A stretch of 64,000 nucleotides of DNA from Planctomycetaceae bacterium (GTDB lineage: Bacteria; Planctomycetota; Phycisphaerae; SM23-33). Positions 34,663 through 42,717 of the stretch are shown here, in pieces. The notes under the pieces were generated by a model. That model was not told the DNA's origin. It was given only the letters and a program-made list of their open reading frames with translations, and searched no databases. Location: positions 62,001 through 126,000 of the forward strand of contig JBDKTA010000004.1 of the NCBI GenBank assembly GCA_039680605.1, written 5' to 3'. Within the stretch, counting starts at the first letter, position 1. Each line of letters starts with the position of its first letter. A program made the position numbers and the translations under genes.

Positions 34663-35064
34663 TCATATCCGTATCTTCAGAAACTCGGCCGGTGACAGCA
34701 CACGAACGCTACCGCGAACACGTGCAGGGAAGTGCCGCAGATTGCCCGTGATCAGACACATTGCATCGGCGGCGGCTGCCACTTCCAGGAACATCGCGTC
34801 GTCGGGATCGGGCAGGGCCAGCGGCCAGGGAGGCGAGATGATCGATTCGCCGGATTGCTCCAGAAAATCAATCACAGCGGCCACAAGGTCGGCGTGAAAA
34901 CCGAACCTTGGACGCGCCAGGACGTCGCGGTATTCCGCCAGGATTCGTTCGTCGTGACAGAGCTGCACCCGCTCGGACAGGATCAGTTGGAGCACCTTTG
35001 AACAAGGACCCTGCGGCGAGAGCAGGCCAGCCACCAAAACATTGGTGTCCAGGACGATCTTCAT
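34663..35064 (-). CDS. PIN-domain toxin (VapC-like)
   Basis: 133 aa RNase of the PIN family. N-terminal MKIVLDTNVLVAGLL has the first acidic residue (Asp6). ERILAEYRDVLARPRF, PDPDDAMFLEVAAAA (acidic pair) and the following TGNLRHF supply the rest of the Mg-binding site. It overlaps the antitoxin by four bases. Such toxins cleave tRNA or rRNA; the target is unknown here. Motifs are complete, so it should be active. Confidence 0.9.
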   Translation of the reverse strand: MKIVLDTNVLVAGLLSPQGPCSKVLQLILSERVQLCHDERILAEYRDVLARPRFGFHADLVAAVIDFLEQSGESIISPPWPLALPDPDDAMFLEVAAAADAMCLITGNLRHFPARVRGSVRVLSPAEFLKIRI

Positions 35065-35345
35065 CGCCGGCGGGCCTTGCGTGTCGCTTGTATCTCCGCC
35101 TCTATCTGCTTGGGCGACAGTCGGCGCTGGGCCTTGAGGGACTGCTGCTGCAACTGGCTGACGGCCGAGGCGGCGCGGGCCTGCCGGTGGCGGCGCAGCG
35201 TCTGTTCAAGGTGTGCTTCGTCGGTCGCGCTGACGACGGCAATGGGCCTGCCCTTGCTGGTGATGACCAGGTCGCCTTCTTCGCTAAGCTTTCGCCAGAC
35301 CTGGGCGGACTTGCTTCTCAAGTCTCGAACCGTGACAAACCTCAT
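35061..35345 (-). CDS. Phd/YefM-type antitoxin
   Basis: 94 aa. The N-terminal MRFVTVRDLRSKSAQVWRKL and DLVITSKGRPIAVV form the Phd/YefM DNA-binding fold; the basic C-terminal tail (LKAQRRLSPKQIEAEIQATR) should wrap the PIN toxin. The start at 35345 has an AGGAGA ribosome site and matches the family opening. Autoregulation is likely through the palindrome at 35376. Confidence 0.88.
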   Translation of the reverse strand: MRFVTVRDLRSKSAQVWRKLSEEGDLVITSKGRPIAVVSATDEAHLEQTLRRHRQARAASAVSQLQQQSLKAQRRLSPKQIEAEIQATRKARRR

Positions 35346-35375
35346 GGCAGCGTCTCCTGCGGCTGTTGTGACTAC

Positions 35376-35388
35376 TACACAAAGTGTA
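35376..35388. promoter_or_regulatory. Operator-like palindrome TACAC-AAA-GTGTA
   Basis: Perfect 5-bp inverted repeat with three-base centre 31 bases upstream of the antitoxin ATG, placed where an autoregulatory antitoxin would bind. Confidence 0.5.
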
Positions 35389-35522
35389 CACGACAGTCGC
35401 CCGTTTTGCAACACGCCGCTGGCAACTTCAAGTCTGTAGAGGTGGGCTTTCTGCCCGACGCGTCGTTGTCAGCCTGGCCGGGGGCGGGTAAAGTCATCGG
35501 GTGGCGACGCTCAGGAGATCCG

Positions 35523-37322
35523 ATGGCTGACAGTGTGAGCAATATTCAAGCTCCGTCAGGGCAGCCTTTCATCGATCATGCGGTTGATGTCTGCGTGGTC
35601 GGCGGAGGAATGGCCGGCGTGTCGGCTGCGCTGGCAGCCGCCCGCCACGGCGCAAAGGTCGTCCTGATGCAGGACCGCCCGGTGCTGGGTGGCAACAGTT
35701 CCGGCGAGACGCGCATTCACGTCTGCGGGGCCGACCGCCACAACTCCATCAAGCACATGCGCGAGACAGGCATCCTCGAAGAGCTCCGCCTGGAGAACCT
35801 CCGCCGAAACCCGCAGCGCAGCTACTCGCTCTGGGAACTGGTGCTGTACGAGAAAGTCCACTGCCAGCCTAACATCACGCTGCTGCTGAACTGCTCGTGC
35901 CTGGCCGCCGAGATGGACGGCCCGTCCGTGCGCCGCGTCACCGGCTGGCAGCTGACTACGCAGTCATACCACCGTGTATCGGCGGCCGTCTTCATCGACT
36001 GCTCGGGGGACGGGATTCTCGCCCCGCTGACGGGCGCGCCGGCGCGCCGCGGGCGCGAGGGGCGCGACGAGTTCGGGGAAAGCATCGCGCCGGCGGCCGC
36101 TGACGAGCGGACGATGGGGATGACCTGCCTGTTCCACGCCCGCCGGCACGCGACGGGCCAGCCTTTCGAGCCGCCTCTCTGGGCTCACCGCTATGACCGC
36201 TGCGAGGATCTTCCCTACGGGCGCGGCGGGCACCAGTGGATCGAGATGGGCTACTGGTGGATCGAGCTGGGCGGCGAATACGACTCCATCGCCGACACGG
36301 AAGTCCTGCGCGACGAACTGCTCAAGATCACCCTGGGCGTGTGGGACCACATCAAGAATCGCTGCCCGGACCGTGCCCGCGCGGATTGCTGGGCGCTGGA
36401 CTGGCTGGGGTATCTGCCGGCGAAGCGCGAAAGCCGCCGCTATGTCGGCGAGCACGTGCTCTGCCAGAAAGACCTGGAGTCCGGGGGCAAGTTCGAGGAC
36501 GTGGTCGCCTATGGCGGCTGGTCGATGGACGATCATCACCCGGCCGGTTTTCGCGCGGCCGGCAGGGGCGAGCCGGCAACCGTCTTCCACCCCTGCCCCT
36601 CGCCGTACGGAATCCCATACCGGGCACTATATTCGCGGGCGATCGACAACCTCATGTTCGCCGGGCGATGCGCAAGCTGCACCCACGCGGCCATGAGCTC
36701 GACGCGGGTCATGGGCACCGGCGCAAGCATGGGGCAGGCGGCCGGAACGGCCGCGGCGATGGCGGCTGCCCGCGGCGTTCGCCCGCTCGCCATCGGGGCC
36801 TGCATCAGGGATCTCCAGCAGACCCTCCTGCGGGACGACGCCTACCTGCCTTGGGTCCGGCAGGAATTGAGTGCTGCGGTGATGGGCGCGCGACTGACAA
36901 CTTCGCAAGGCGACGGCGAGGGCGTTCGCGACGGGATCAACCGCCAGGTTGGCGAAGATTTGCACTGCTGGACCAGCCGACCGGGCGACTGGATTGCCTA
37001 CGAGTTCGCCGCCTGTGCGGTCAGCGAGACAACACTGATCCTTGATAGCGATCTTGCCAGAGACCCGCAGATGACGCACCACCACCCCAGCGTCGAGTAC
37101 CTCTCGATGCCGCCCGTGCTGCCGCGGCGGTTTCGCCTTGAGATGAAGGTGGAAGGGCAATGGCACCCGCTGGCGGCCGTCAGCGATAATGCCGACCGAT
37201 TGGTGCGCATCGCCGTCGCGCGCACGGTGGAGGGGCTCCGCTATACGCTCGATGAAACCTGGGGCCAAGCCCCCGGCGGCTCGCGCCTGTACGCGTTTTA
37301 CTTTGACTGCCTGCGCCACTGA
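35523..37322 (+). CDS. FAD-dependent oxidoreductase (FAD_oxidored family)
   Basis: 599 aa. VCVVGGGMAGVSAALAAAR is the FAD-binding Rossmann motif near residue 20; VLMQDRPVLGGNSSGE is the second part typical of this family (PF12831). Near the C-terminal half of the catalytic domain MFAGRCASCTHAAMSSTRV and GTGASMGQAAGTAAAMA is the third FAD contact. The C-terminal 120 residues form a beta-rich extra domain. Family members are found near glycan genes in planctomycetes and act on unknown sugars or ring compounds. ATG 35523 has an AGGAG ribosome site. No signal peptide. Confidence 0.9.
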   Translation: MADSVSNIQAPSGQPFIDHAVDVCVVGGGMAGVSAALAAARHGAKVVLMQDRPVLGGNSSGETRIHVCGADRHNSIKHMRETGILEELRLENLRRNPQRSYSLWELVLYEKVHCQPNITLLLNCSCLAAEMDGPSVRRVTGWQLTTQSYHRVSAAVFIDCSGDGILAPLTGAPARRGREGRDEFGESIAPAAADERTMGMTCLFHARRHATGQPFEPPLWAHRYDRCEDLPYGRGGHQWIEMGYWWIELGGEYDSIADTEVLRDELLKITLGVWDHIKNRCPDRARADCWALDWLGYLPAKRESRRYVGEHVLCQKDLESGGKFEDVVAYGGWSMDDHHPAGFRAAGRGEPATVFHPCPSPYGIPYRALYSRAIDNLMFAGRCASCTHAAMSSTRVMGTGASMGQAAGTAAAMAAARGVRPLAIGACIRDLQQTLLRDDAYLPWVRQELSAAVMGARLTTSQGDGEGVRDGINRQVGEDLHCWTSRPGDWIAYEFAACAVSETTLILDSDLARDPQMTHHHPSVEYLSMPPVLPRRFRLEMKVEGQWHPLAAVSDNADRLVRIAVARTVEGLRYTLDETWGQAPGGSRLYAFYFDCLRH

Positions 37323-37334
37323 AAAGGATTGGCC

Positions 37335-38195
37335 ATGAAGATCTCGACTTTTCTCGTACTGGCCCTGCTGGGGGCAAGCGTCTGGGGGGCGGCTGCGGAT
37401 TCTCAGGGGGCCCCCCGAGCGCCCGCGACACGGGCTGCCGCCGCGCCGGCAGCGAGCGGGCCACTGGAGGGGATGCTCGCGATGGCCGGATGGAATGAGA
37501 AGCCGTTTGTCGTCGTCGGCAACGATGGCGACGAAAAGGGGCAGGGCGTGCTTATCCGCCCGGACGGCTATGTGCTGACGGCCGCCCATGTCACGTATGA
37601 CGCCAAGACCAAGACCCATCGCGGCCGTATCAGCGTTTCGTTCCGCAAGAAGGCGCTGTCGCCGTGGCCGGGCGTGTTTCACCGGCACACCAATACCAAG
37701 GTCGACGCTGGGCCGACGGACTTCTTCGAGGAGGATTATCACTCGCGTCTGATCAAGCAGGGCGGCCGCGCGCAGATCGACCGGGCCGACGTGGCGCTGC
37801 TGAAATTGGAGACGACGGCAGAGGCCCTGCCGTGCGTGGACTTCTACTCGCAGGACAAGCCCACCCTGCGTCTGGGCGACCGCGTGTATCTGTGCCATTA
37901 CATGTTTCCGCTGCAGAAGGGCGACCCGACGTTCCTGATCAGCCCCGCCGAGATCATCGGCGCCGCCGAGACCACCATGGGCGTGCAGTATCTGGCCAAG
38001 GGCCTGGCGCGGTTCGGCTCGAGCGGGGCGGCCATTCTGAAGGACGGCAAGCTGATCGGCATTCAGTCCAACGCCTACACGGCCAACTGCGACCTGGGCG
38101 AGGTGCCTTTGGGTCACTTTTCATTCGCCCCCGTCTGGCGCGGGATGGCAGAGACACGCATCGCCGCCGACAAGCAGGCCGACCGCAAAAAATGA
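37335..38195 (+). CDS. Exported trypsin-like serine protease (Do/Deg-like)
   Basis: 286 aa. Signal peptide (about 1-21), Ala/Pro linker, then a chymotrypsin-fold domain: His85 in GYVLTAAHVT, Asp152 in ADVALLKL, Ser230 in FGSSGAAIL. The triad is complete. No PDZ domain follows, unlike DegP. Likely periplasmic protease for protein quality control or signalling. The annotated start at 37335 is the ATG; a TTG six bases earlier is less likely. Confidence 0.9.
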   Translation: MKISTFLVLALLGASVWGAAADSQGAPRAPATRAAAAPAASGPLEGMLAMAGWNEKPFVVVGNDGDEKGQGVLIRPDGYVLTAAHVTYDAKTKTHRGRISVSFRKKALSPWPGVFHRHTNTKVDAGPTDFFEEDYHSRLIKQGGRAQIDRADVALLKLETTAEALPCVDFYSQDKPTLRLGDRVYLCHYMFPLQKGDPTFLISPAEIIGAAETTMGVQYLAKGLARFGSSGAAILKDGKLIGIQSNAYTANCDLGEVPLGHFSFAPVWRGMAETRIAADKQADRKK

Positions 38196-38367
38196 TGAAC
38201 TCTCACAGGCCAAAAGACCACCCGATCCAGGTTTGGGTGCTTTTACGGTGCTTTTGCGGTGCATTTTGAAGCGGTTTTTAGGAATCCTGCAAACACGCTG
38301 CACTTTTGCTAAACAGGCTAATGTGGTGCGGCCTTTATGAGGCAGGCGCCACAAGCCGCAACGGCGG
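38196..38367. repeat. Intergenic with GGTGCTTTTRC tandem repeats
   Basis: Three tandem copies of GGTGCTTTT(A/G)C (about 38236-38268). The rest is unremarkable; convergent stops on both sides. Confidence 0.55.
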
Positions 38368-38922
38368 TCAGCGATGTGCCAGCAGAAACAGTCCCACAGC
38401 CGCCAGGGGGGCCAGGACCAGCACGACGGCCAGGCGCAGATCGCGCCGGTAGGCGCGGGTGCGGGTGGCGGGGTCGGCTGCGGCGGCGCGGGCGGCCTGG
38501 AGGGCGAACCACGGCACCAGCAGCACCAGCGGGGGAAAGATGATCCACAGCACCGAGCAAACCAGCGCCCGCCGCGCCTGCAACTCGGACAAGAGCGTCT
38601 CGGCCGAGACCTCTTGCCGGTCCTGATCCTCTTGAGCCTCCTGGCCCACAAACTCCGCGGCGGCGGCCTCGAGCTCGGCAGGGTCATATTTCTGAGCGAG
38701 GACTTCCCGCGCCGCTTCGAGGTCCTTCTCCAGCACGAGCACAGGGTAGCCCTTGGGCTTTCGCTTGATAAGCATGTGCGTCATCGTCGTGCTGGTCAAC
38801 GAATCGGGCACCAGCGCGTCGATGCCGTTGCCCTCGAGCACGCTCTTGATGATGTCGGCCTGTTGGAGCGAGGCCACTCGGGCGACGATTACGGTGTTGG
38901 TTGTTGTGCGATCCTCAGCCAT
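38368..38922 (-). CDS. DUF2007-like membrane protein A
   Basis: 184 aa. N-terminal 75 residues resemble DUF2007: VARVASLQQADIIKSVLEGNGIDA with KPKGYPVLVLEKDLEAAREVL, the predicted signal-transducing fold. The C-terminal third has two membrane helices (about 125-145 and 162-180) separated by a short charged loop. ATG 38922 is preferred; the open frame begins at a GTG nine bases earlier. Paralogue of the following gene. Confidence 0.8.
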   Translation of the reverse strand: MAEDRTTTNTVIVARVASLQQADIIKSVLEGNGIDALVPDSLTSTTMTHMLIKRKPKGYPVLVLEKDLEAAREVLAQKYDPAELEAAAAEFVGQEAQEDQDRQEVSAETLLSELQARRALVCSVLWIIFPPLVLLVPWFALQAARAAAADPATRTRAYRRDLRLAVVLVLAPLAAVGLFLLAHR

Positions 38923-38930
38923 GCATATCA

Positions 38931-39437
38931 CTATAGGCCACGAAGGAAGTACACGAGCAGGACGAACGGAACAAGCCCCAGCACTGAGGCCAGGATGATG
39001 TGGCGTTGGAAGCGGGAAGAGTTCTCTGCTTCCCGGCGGCTGTCGGCGATGATGGCGCGAGCGATGAACCAGGGAATCATCACGGCCAGTGGTGCAAACA
39101 GCATCCAGCAGACCGAGCAGTAAAAGGCTTTCCTGGCGTAGTCATTGGCCGCGGAGACGTCTTGATCCGTATCGGCGGGTGAGACCTCATCGGCGTCAAT
39201 CGCCTGAGGGTGATTGAGAATCTCCAGGGCGTCGTTCAGATCCTTCTTGCGCACGAGAAGGCGGACGCCTTTGGGATTAAGGCCGATCTCCATGTGCGGC
39301 ATGCAATTGCTGGCCAGCGCGCCGGGAATAAACGTAGGAATACCGTTGGCCTCAAGAACGGCCTTGAGAACATCCGCCTGCCGCAGCGTTGCAGCGCTGG
39401 CGGCAACGACAAGATTCTGATCCATTTCGTCAGGCAT
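38931..39437 (-). CDS. DUF2007-like membrane protein B
   Basis: 168 aa, same domain order as the neighbour and nine bases upstream of its start: VAASAATLRQADVLKAVLEANGI, NPKGVRLLVRKKDLNDALEIL, then two membrane helices. The two are likely a tandem duplication and co-transcribed, perhaps as two subunits of one membrane-anchored sensor (inference). Confidence 0.8.
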   Translation of the reverse strand: MPDEMDQNLVVAASAATLRQADVLKAVLEANGIPTFIPGALASNCMPHMEIGLNPKGVRLLVRKKDLNDALEILNHPQAIDADEVSPADTDQDVSAANDYARKAFYCSVCWMLFAPLAVMIPWFIARAIIADSRREAENSSRFQRHIILASVLGLVPFVLLVYFLRGL

Positions 39438-39509
39438 TGAATGGTCATCCCATGCAGCAAGTCCGTCCGCAAAACGCGCGGAGCAAGCTCCGCCGCTAAC
39501 TTTCCAATT
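39438..39509. repeat. CGCGCGGAGCAAGCTCCGCCGCTAAC repeat, half copy
   Basis: One arm (about 39474-39500) of the hairpin seen complete at 41203-41283. Confidence 0.7.
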
Positions 39510-40763
39510 CTAAACGCCGTACTGCTCGATCACCTCGCGGGCGATCTGGCTCCAGCGGTCGAAGCGCTCGGGGTGGTTGTCGCAGGTGTGCGTGTCTTTG
39601 AGGATCATCTCGACGCAGCAGTCTTTCGTCGCCTCGACCGTGTGGGCGATGTACTTGCGGATCGCCTGCTCGTCGAAGTGCCCGCACAGGTGCGCCGGGT
39701 GCGGCTTCCAGGAGAAGATGGCCTTGCGGCCGATCTTCTGGGCGCAGACGTCCACATCCGCCCACGGCGAAATGCTGATGCGGCGGATGTTCGGGATCGT
39801 CAGCACATCGTCCATCTTGCGCGTCAGGTCCTCGCAGCAACCGTAGCCGTTGAGCCCGAACGGCGCCAGCAGGCGCTTCTCGTATTGCAGCGAGAACTCG
39901 GTGTGCATCTCCGGAGAAACCTGGGCCAGTTCCTGAGCTTCGGCCGAGGCCCAGACGTCGATGGGGCGCACGCGACCGGACGTGAAGCCCTTGGCGGGCA
40001 GTTCGTCCGTCCAGCCGTTGCCGCCGCTGGAGTGGTAGGAGTTATCGTTGTTGAGGTCCAACAGGTTCTGCTCGACCATCTGCCGTACGACGCCGTGATG
40101 GGCCTGCTCGAGAATGCTCATGGCCTCGTGCAGCATTCCGGGGTTGAGCACCATGTCCATCATCACTTCTTCCAGCCCGCGAAGGGAGGTGTACTGGCTC
40201 ATCAGGTGGAAGCTGAAGTGTTTGGACCCGCAGAGACGCACGTTGAGGATGTCGCCGAAAAGGTCCTGGTGGAACGCCAGCGAGTCCAGGGTGGCCTTTT
40301 CGTCGTAGCTGAGCACCGGGGCGGTGATCTTCTTGAGGTCCGCGCTCTCGTGGATCACCGGCTTGAACGTGCGGGCGCCGCGGGGGTCCTTGCTGAAGGT
40401 CCATTCGGGCTTGATCCCCCAGCCGGTGGAGTTGACGGCCTTGCCGACGCCGAAGTCCGCCGTCACCACGTTGTCGACGTCGAAGTGCTCGTGCTGGTAG
40501 ATCGTCATGCGCAAGGTGTACTCGATGCCCTTGAGGCGATCGTCGGTGACCTTGATGTTGCTCCAGGGCATCAGTTCGCCCCACGAGCCCTCGGGGAAGA
40601 ACAGGATCATCGGCCGCGGGCGGTCGAGGCTGTTGTGCCGCTTCCACTCCTTGATGCGCTGGGCCTGGATGGGCATCGCGGCGATCTCGGCGACTCGCTT
40701 GGCCAGATCGCGAACGAGCGCGCGGTCGGCGGACGGAACGGGTTGGGTCAATATGTCGGCCAT
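39510..40763 (-). CDS. Uroporphyrinogen-decarboxylase-like family protein, long form
   Basis: 417 aa. Shares the barrel organisation of the URO-D superfamily but is longer and lacks the HSCG motif. HLCGHFDEQAIRKYIAHTVEA is the corresponding place. The conserved YGCCEDLTRKMDDVLTIPNI suggests a Cys-pair metal site, unlike HemE. Annotated in planctomycetes as a UroD-family or hypothetical protein; reaction unknown. ATG 40763 is preferred by AGGAGA; the reading frame begins 21 bases upstream. Confidence 0.8.
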   Translation of the reverse strand: MADILTQPVPSADRALVRDLAKRVAEIAAMPIQAQRIKEWKRHNSLDRPRPMILFFPEGSWGELMPWSNIKVTDDRLKGIEYTLRMTIYQHEHFDVDNVVTADFGVGKAVNSTGWGIKPEWTFSKDPRGARTFKPVIHESADLKKITAPVLSYDEKATLDSLAFHQDLFGDILNVRLCGSKHFSFHLMSQYTSLRGLEEVMMDMVLNPGMLHEAMSILEQAHHGVVRQMVEQNLLDLNNDNSYHSSGGNGWTDELPAKGFTSGRVRPIDVWASAEAQELAQVSPEMHTEFSLQYEKRLLAPFGLNGYGCCEDLTRKMDDVLTIPNIRRISISPWADVDVCAQKIGRKAIFSWKPHPAHLCGHFDEQAIRKYIAHTVEATKDCCVEMILKDTHTCDNHPERFDRWSQIAREVIEQYGV

Positions 40764-40778
40764 GAGTTCTCCTGCAGG

Positions 40779-40832
40779 TGGCACAGGCTTTCCAGCCTGT
40801 GTCCATCACAGCCTGGAAAGGCTGTGCCACCA
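40779..40832. repeat. GTGGCACAGGCTTTCCAGCCTGTG palindromic repeat
   Basis: A nearly perfect 24-bp stem (with an inner palindrome CAGGCTTTCCAGCCTG) between the UroD-like gene and the small membrane gene, typical of intergenic repeats in this lineage. Confidence 0.85.
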
Positions 40833-40841
40833 ATTTCGACG

Positions 40842-40847
40842 TATAAT
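40842..40847 (+). promoter_or_regulatory. TATAAT box of small membrane protein gene
   Basis: -10 hexamer 31 bases before the ATG at 40879, which has an AAAGGGA ribosome site; -35 not clear. Confidence 0.45.
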
Positions 40848-40878
40848 TTAACGGAAGCCTGGCGTAAAGGGACAAGAA

Positions 40879-41178
40879 ATGGAACTTCCGCATGACATTC
40901 TGACCGGCCGGGTCAAGGCGGCCGCCGGCGCGGCGTGGTGGACGCTGCTGATCATGGTGATCCTGCTGACGCTGTCGTGGCTGGGGGTGCTGTTCATCAC
41001 CAGCCATCGCCCGGAGTGGGCCAGCCAGCTCTGGGGCGGCGGCAAGATCGACTGGGACCAGGTACACGTGATGTACCTGTGGTTCTTCGGGGCGATGAAG
41101 ATGATCCTGTGGATCGTTTTCATCCTGGCGGTCTGGCTGAGCATCTGGGGCTGCAAGCTTCGCCGCCTCGGTCGCTGA
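40879..41178 (+). CDS. Small two-helix membrane protein
   Basis: 99 aa. Hydrophobic helices at about 18-42 and 68-90, the segment between is polar (SHRPEWASQLWGGGKIDWDQ). Tryptophan-rich. No family recognised; function unknown. Confidence 0.7.
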   Translation: MELPHDILTGRVKAAAGAAWWTLLIMVILLTLSWLGVLFITSHRPEWASQLWGGGKIDWDQVHVMYLWFFGAMKMILWIVFILAVWLSIWGCKLRRLGR

Positions 41179-41202
41179 GCCTATGGATCAGGGAAAGAAC
41201 CG

Positions 41203-41283
41203 CGCGGAGCAAGCTCCGCCGCTAACGTTTCGGGTATCCTCGGAGGATCCAGAGCGTTAGCGGCGGGGCTTGCCCCGCGCGTT
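41203..41283. repeat. CGCGCGGAGCAAGCTCCGCCGCTAAC hairpin
   Basis: Two arms of about 26 bases facing each other (41205-41230 and about 41254-41282), with the arm repeated at 39474. A REP-like intergenic palindrome. Confidence 0.8.
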
Positions 41284-41354
41284 TTGCCGCGGGGTCCGCC
41301 TTACGCACACGCCTGCGGGTGCAGCAGATTGTTGCCACCCATCTCTCGACGCGC

Positions 41355-41360
41355 TACGAT
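41355..41360 (+). promoter_or_regulatory. TACGAT box six bases before ATG
   Basis: -10-like hexamer 6 bases before the ATG at 41367; no ribosome site, so a leaderless transcript is possible. Confidence 0.4.
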
Positions 41361-41366
41361 ACTGGC

Positions 41367-42365
41367 ATGAAGACCATCCAATCTATCGTATGGGTTCTGG
41401 CGGCGGCGTTGGCGGGGTGCGGTCCTTCGACCGGCTACATCATCAAACCCGTGCCGCTGGATGACGAACTGGAAGAAACCACCATCGCCAGCGACGGCGT
41501 ATGGGCCGGCGACAAGCTGGCGATCATCGACATCGACGGGCTGCTGCTTAACGCCCGCAGCTCGGGACTTCTGGGCACGGGCGAGAACCCCGTCTCGATG
41601 TTCGTCGAGAAGATGGACAAGGCCCAGGCCGACTCGCGGGTCAAGAGCGTTCTGCTGCGGATCAACTCCCCCGGCGGCGGCGTCACCGCCAGCGACATCA
41701 TGCACCAGCGCGTCAAACGCTTCCGACAGGAGCGGCCCGACGTGGTTGTCTATGCCGTCATCGAAGACATCGGCGCCAGCGGAGCGTACTACATTGCCTG
41801 TGCGGCCGACAAGATCCTCGCCCATCCCACCAGCACCGTCGGCTCGATCGGCGTGATCGTGCAGTTGATCAGCTTCTCCGGCTCGCTGGACAAGCTCGGA
41901 ATCGACGCCCACGCCATTACCTCCGGAAAGTTCAAGGACATGGCCAGTCCGCTCAAGCCCCTGAACAAGGAAGATCAGGCCGTCATCCAGAAGCTCGTCA
42001 ACGACTACTACGCCCGGTTCGTCAACGTCGTCATCGCCGGCCGAAAGGGGCGCCTCACGCCCGAGCAGGTCCGGGCGCTGGCCGACGGGCGGGTGTTCTC
42101 CGCCGACGAGGCCTGCAAGAACGGGCTGGTCGATTCGCTGAACTACATGGACGACGCCATCGTTCAGGTCAAGACCGCCGCCTGCACGCCGCGCGTGAAG
42201 GTGGTGATGTATCACCGCCCCTGGGGCTACCGGCGCAACGCCTACTCTTCCCAAGCGCCCGCCGGTGGCGGCGCCGGAGCGTTGGGCCTGATGAACATCT
42301 CGCTCGAAGCCGTCGCCGATTTCGGACGGCCGCGATTCTGCTATCTCTGGACCGGCCGCCAGTAG
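41367..42365 (+). CDS. Signal peptide peptidase SppA-like serine protease (S49)
   Basis: 332 aa. Lipobox LAGC near Cys17, so anchored as a lipoprotein. S49 core: Ser138 in GASGAYYIA is the nucleophile and Lys188 in ITSGKFKDM the general base (Ser-Lys dyad). INSPGGGVTASDIM is the ClpP-like crotonase-fold oxyanion region. The length fits short SppA (about 300 aa), which digests leftover signal peptides in the membrane. The C-terminal tail (about 280-332) is extra and has no known motif. The N-terminal 16 codons of the longer frame (from 41319) are rejected. Confidence 0.9.
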   Translation: MKTIQSIVWVLAAALAGCGPSTGYIIKPVPLDDELEETTIASDGVWAGDKLAIIDIDGLLLNARSSGLLGTGENPVSMFVEKMDKAQADSRVKSVLLRINSPGGGVTASDIMHQRVKRFRQERPDVVVYAVIEDIGASGAYYIACAADKILAHPTSTVGSIGVIVQLISFSGSLDKLGIDAHAITSGKFKDMASPLKPLNKEDQAVIQKLVNDYYARFVNVVIAGRKGRLTPEQVRALADGRVFSADEACKNGLVDSLNYMDDAIVQVKTAACTPRVKVVMYHRPWGYRRNAYSSQAPAGGGAGALGLMNISLEAVADFGRPRFCYLWTGRQ

Positions 42366-42717
42366 CGCGGGGTGCCACCAGTGGCGTCGGGTGCCGCCCC
42401 TAGCCCGGATATTTCACCGCAGAGATCGCAGAGACCGCAGAGCTGTTTTGAATGAAAAGACTTACAGAACATTACGGAATTGGCCGCATGGACGGTCTGT
42501 TTTTTTGGGACTAACGCCGACCGGACGATAGATGGTCTTGTTTTGAGCCACTTGCTTCTCTGCGTACTCTGCGGTCTCTGCGGTTCATGCAGTTTTCGGG
42601 CTAGCCGTCTCCGGATGTTCCCGTTTTTCCGATCAGTCCAGTTAAAGTCGCCCCTCATATGAACCGACCTTAACAGCGGGTCGGGTATTATTACTGTCGG
42701 AACCTCCTGGTCGGAGA
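42366..42717. other. Intergenic region occupied by CTAGCCCG element
   Basis: No gene seen. About 200 bases are the repeat element 42400-42604; the rest holds TATTAT (42686), a weak -10 for the HD-GYP gene. Confidence 0.5.
42400..42604. repeat. CTAGCCCG-bounded repeat element, copy 2
   Basis: 205 bp with perfect 8-bp ends (CTAGCCCG/CGGGCTAG), then opposing runs of CGCAGAGAN and CTCTGCGNN units (about 28 bp imperfect inverted repeat). The interior 70 bases (to about 42590) are similar to copy 1 at 13484-13674. Single arms of it also appear at 50344-50364 (right) and 62403-62417 (left). Confidence 0.8.

Noticed and set aside
42405-42450. CRISPR-like array in GCAGAG repeats
   Set aside because: Units are 9 bases without spacers and occur as inverted pairs; no Cas genes in the window.
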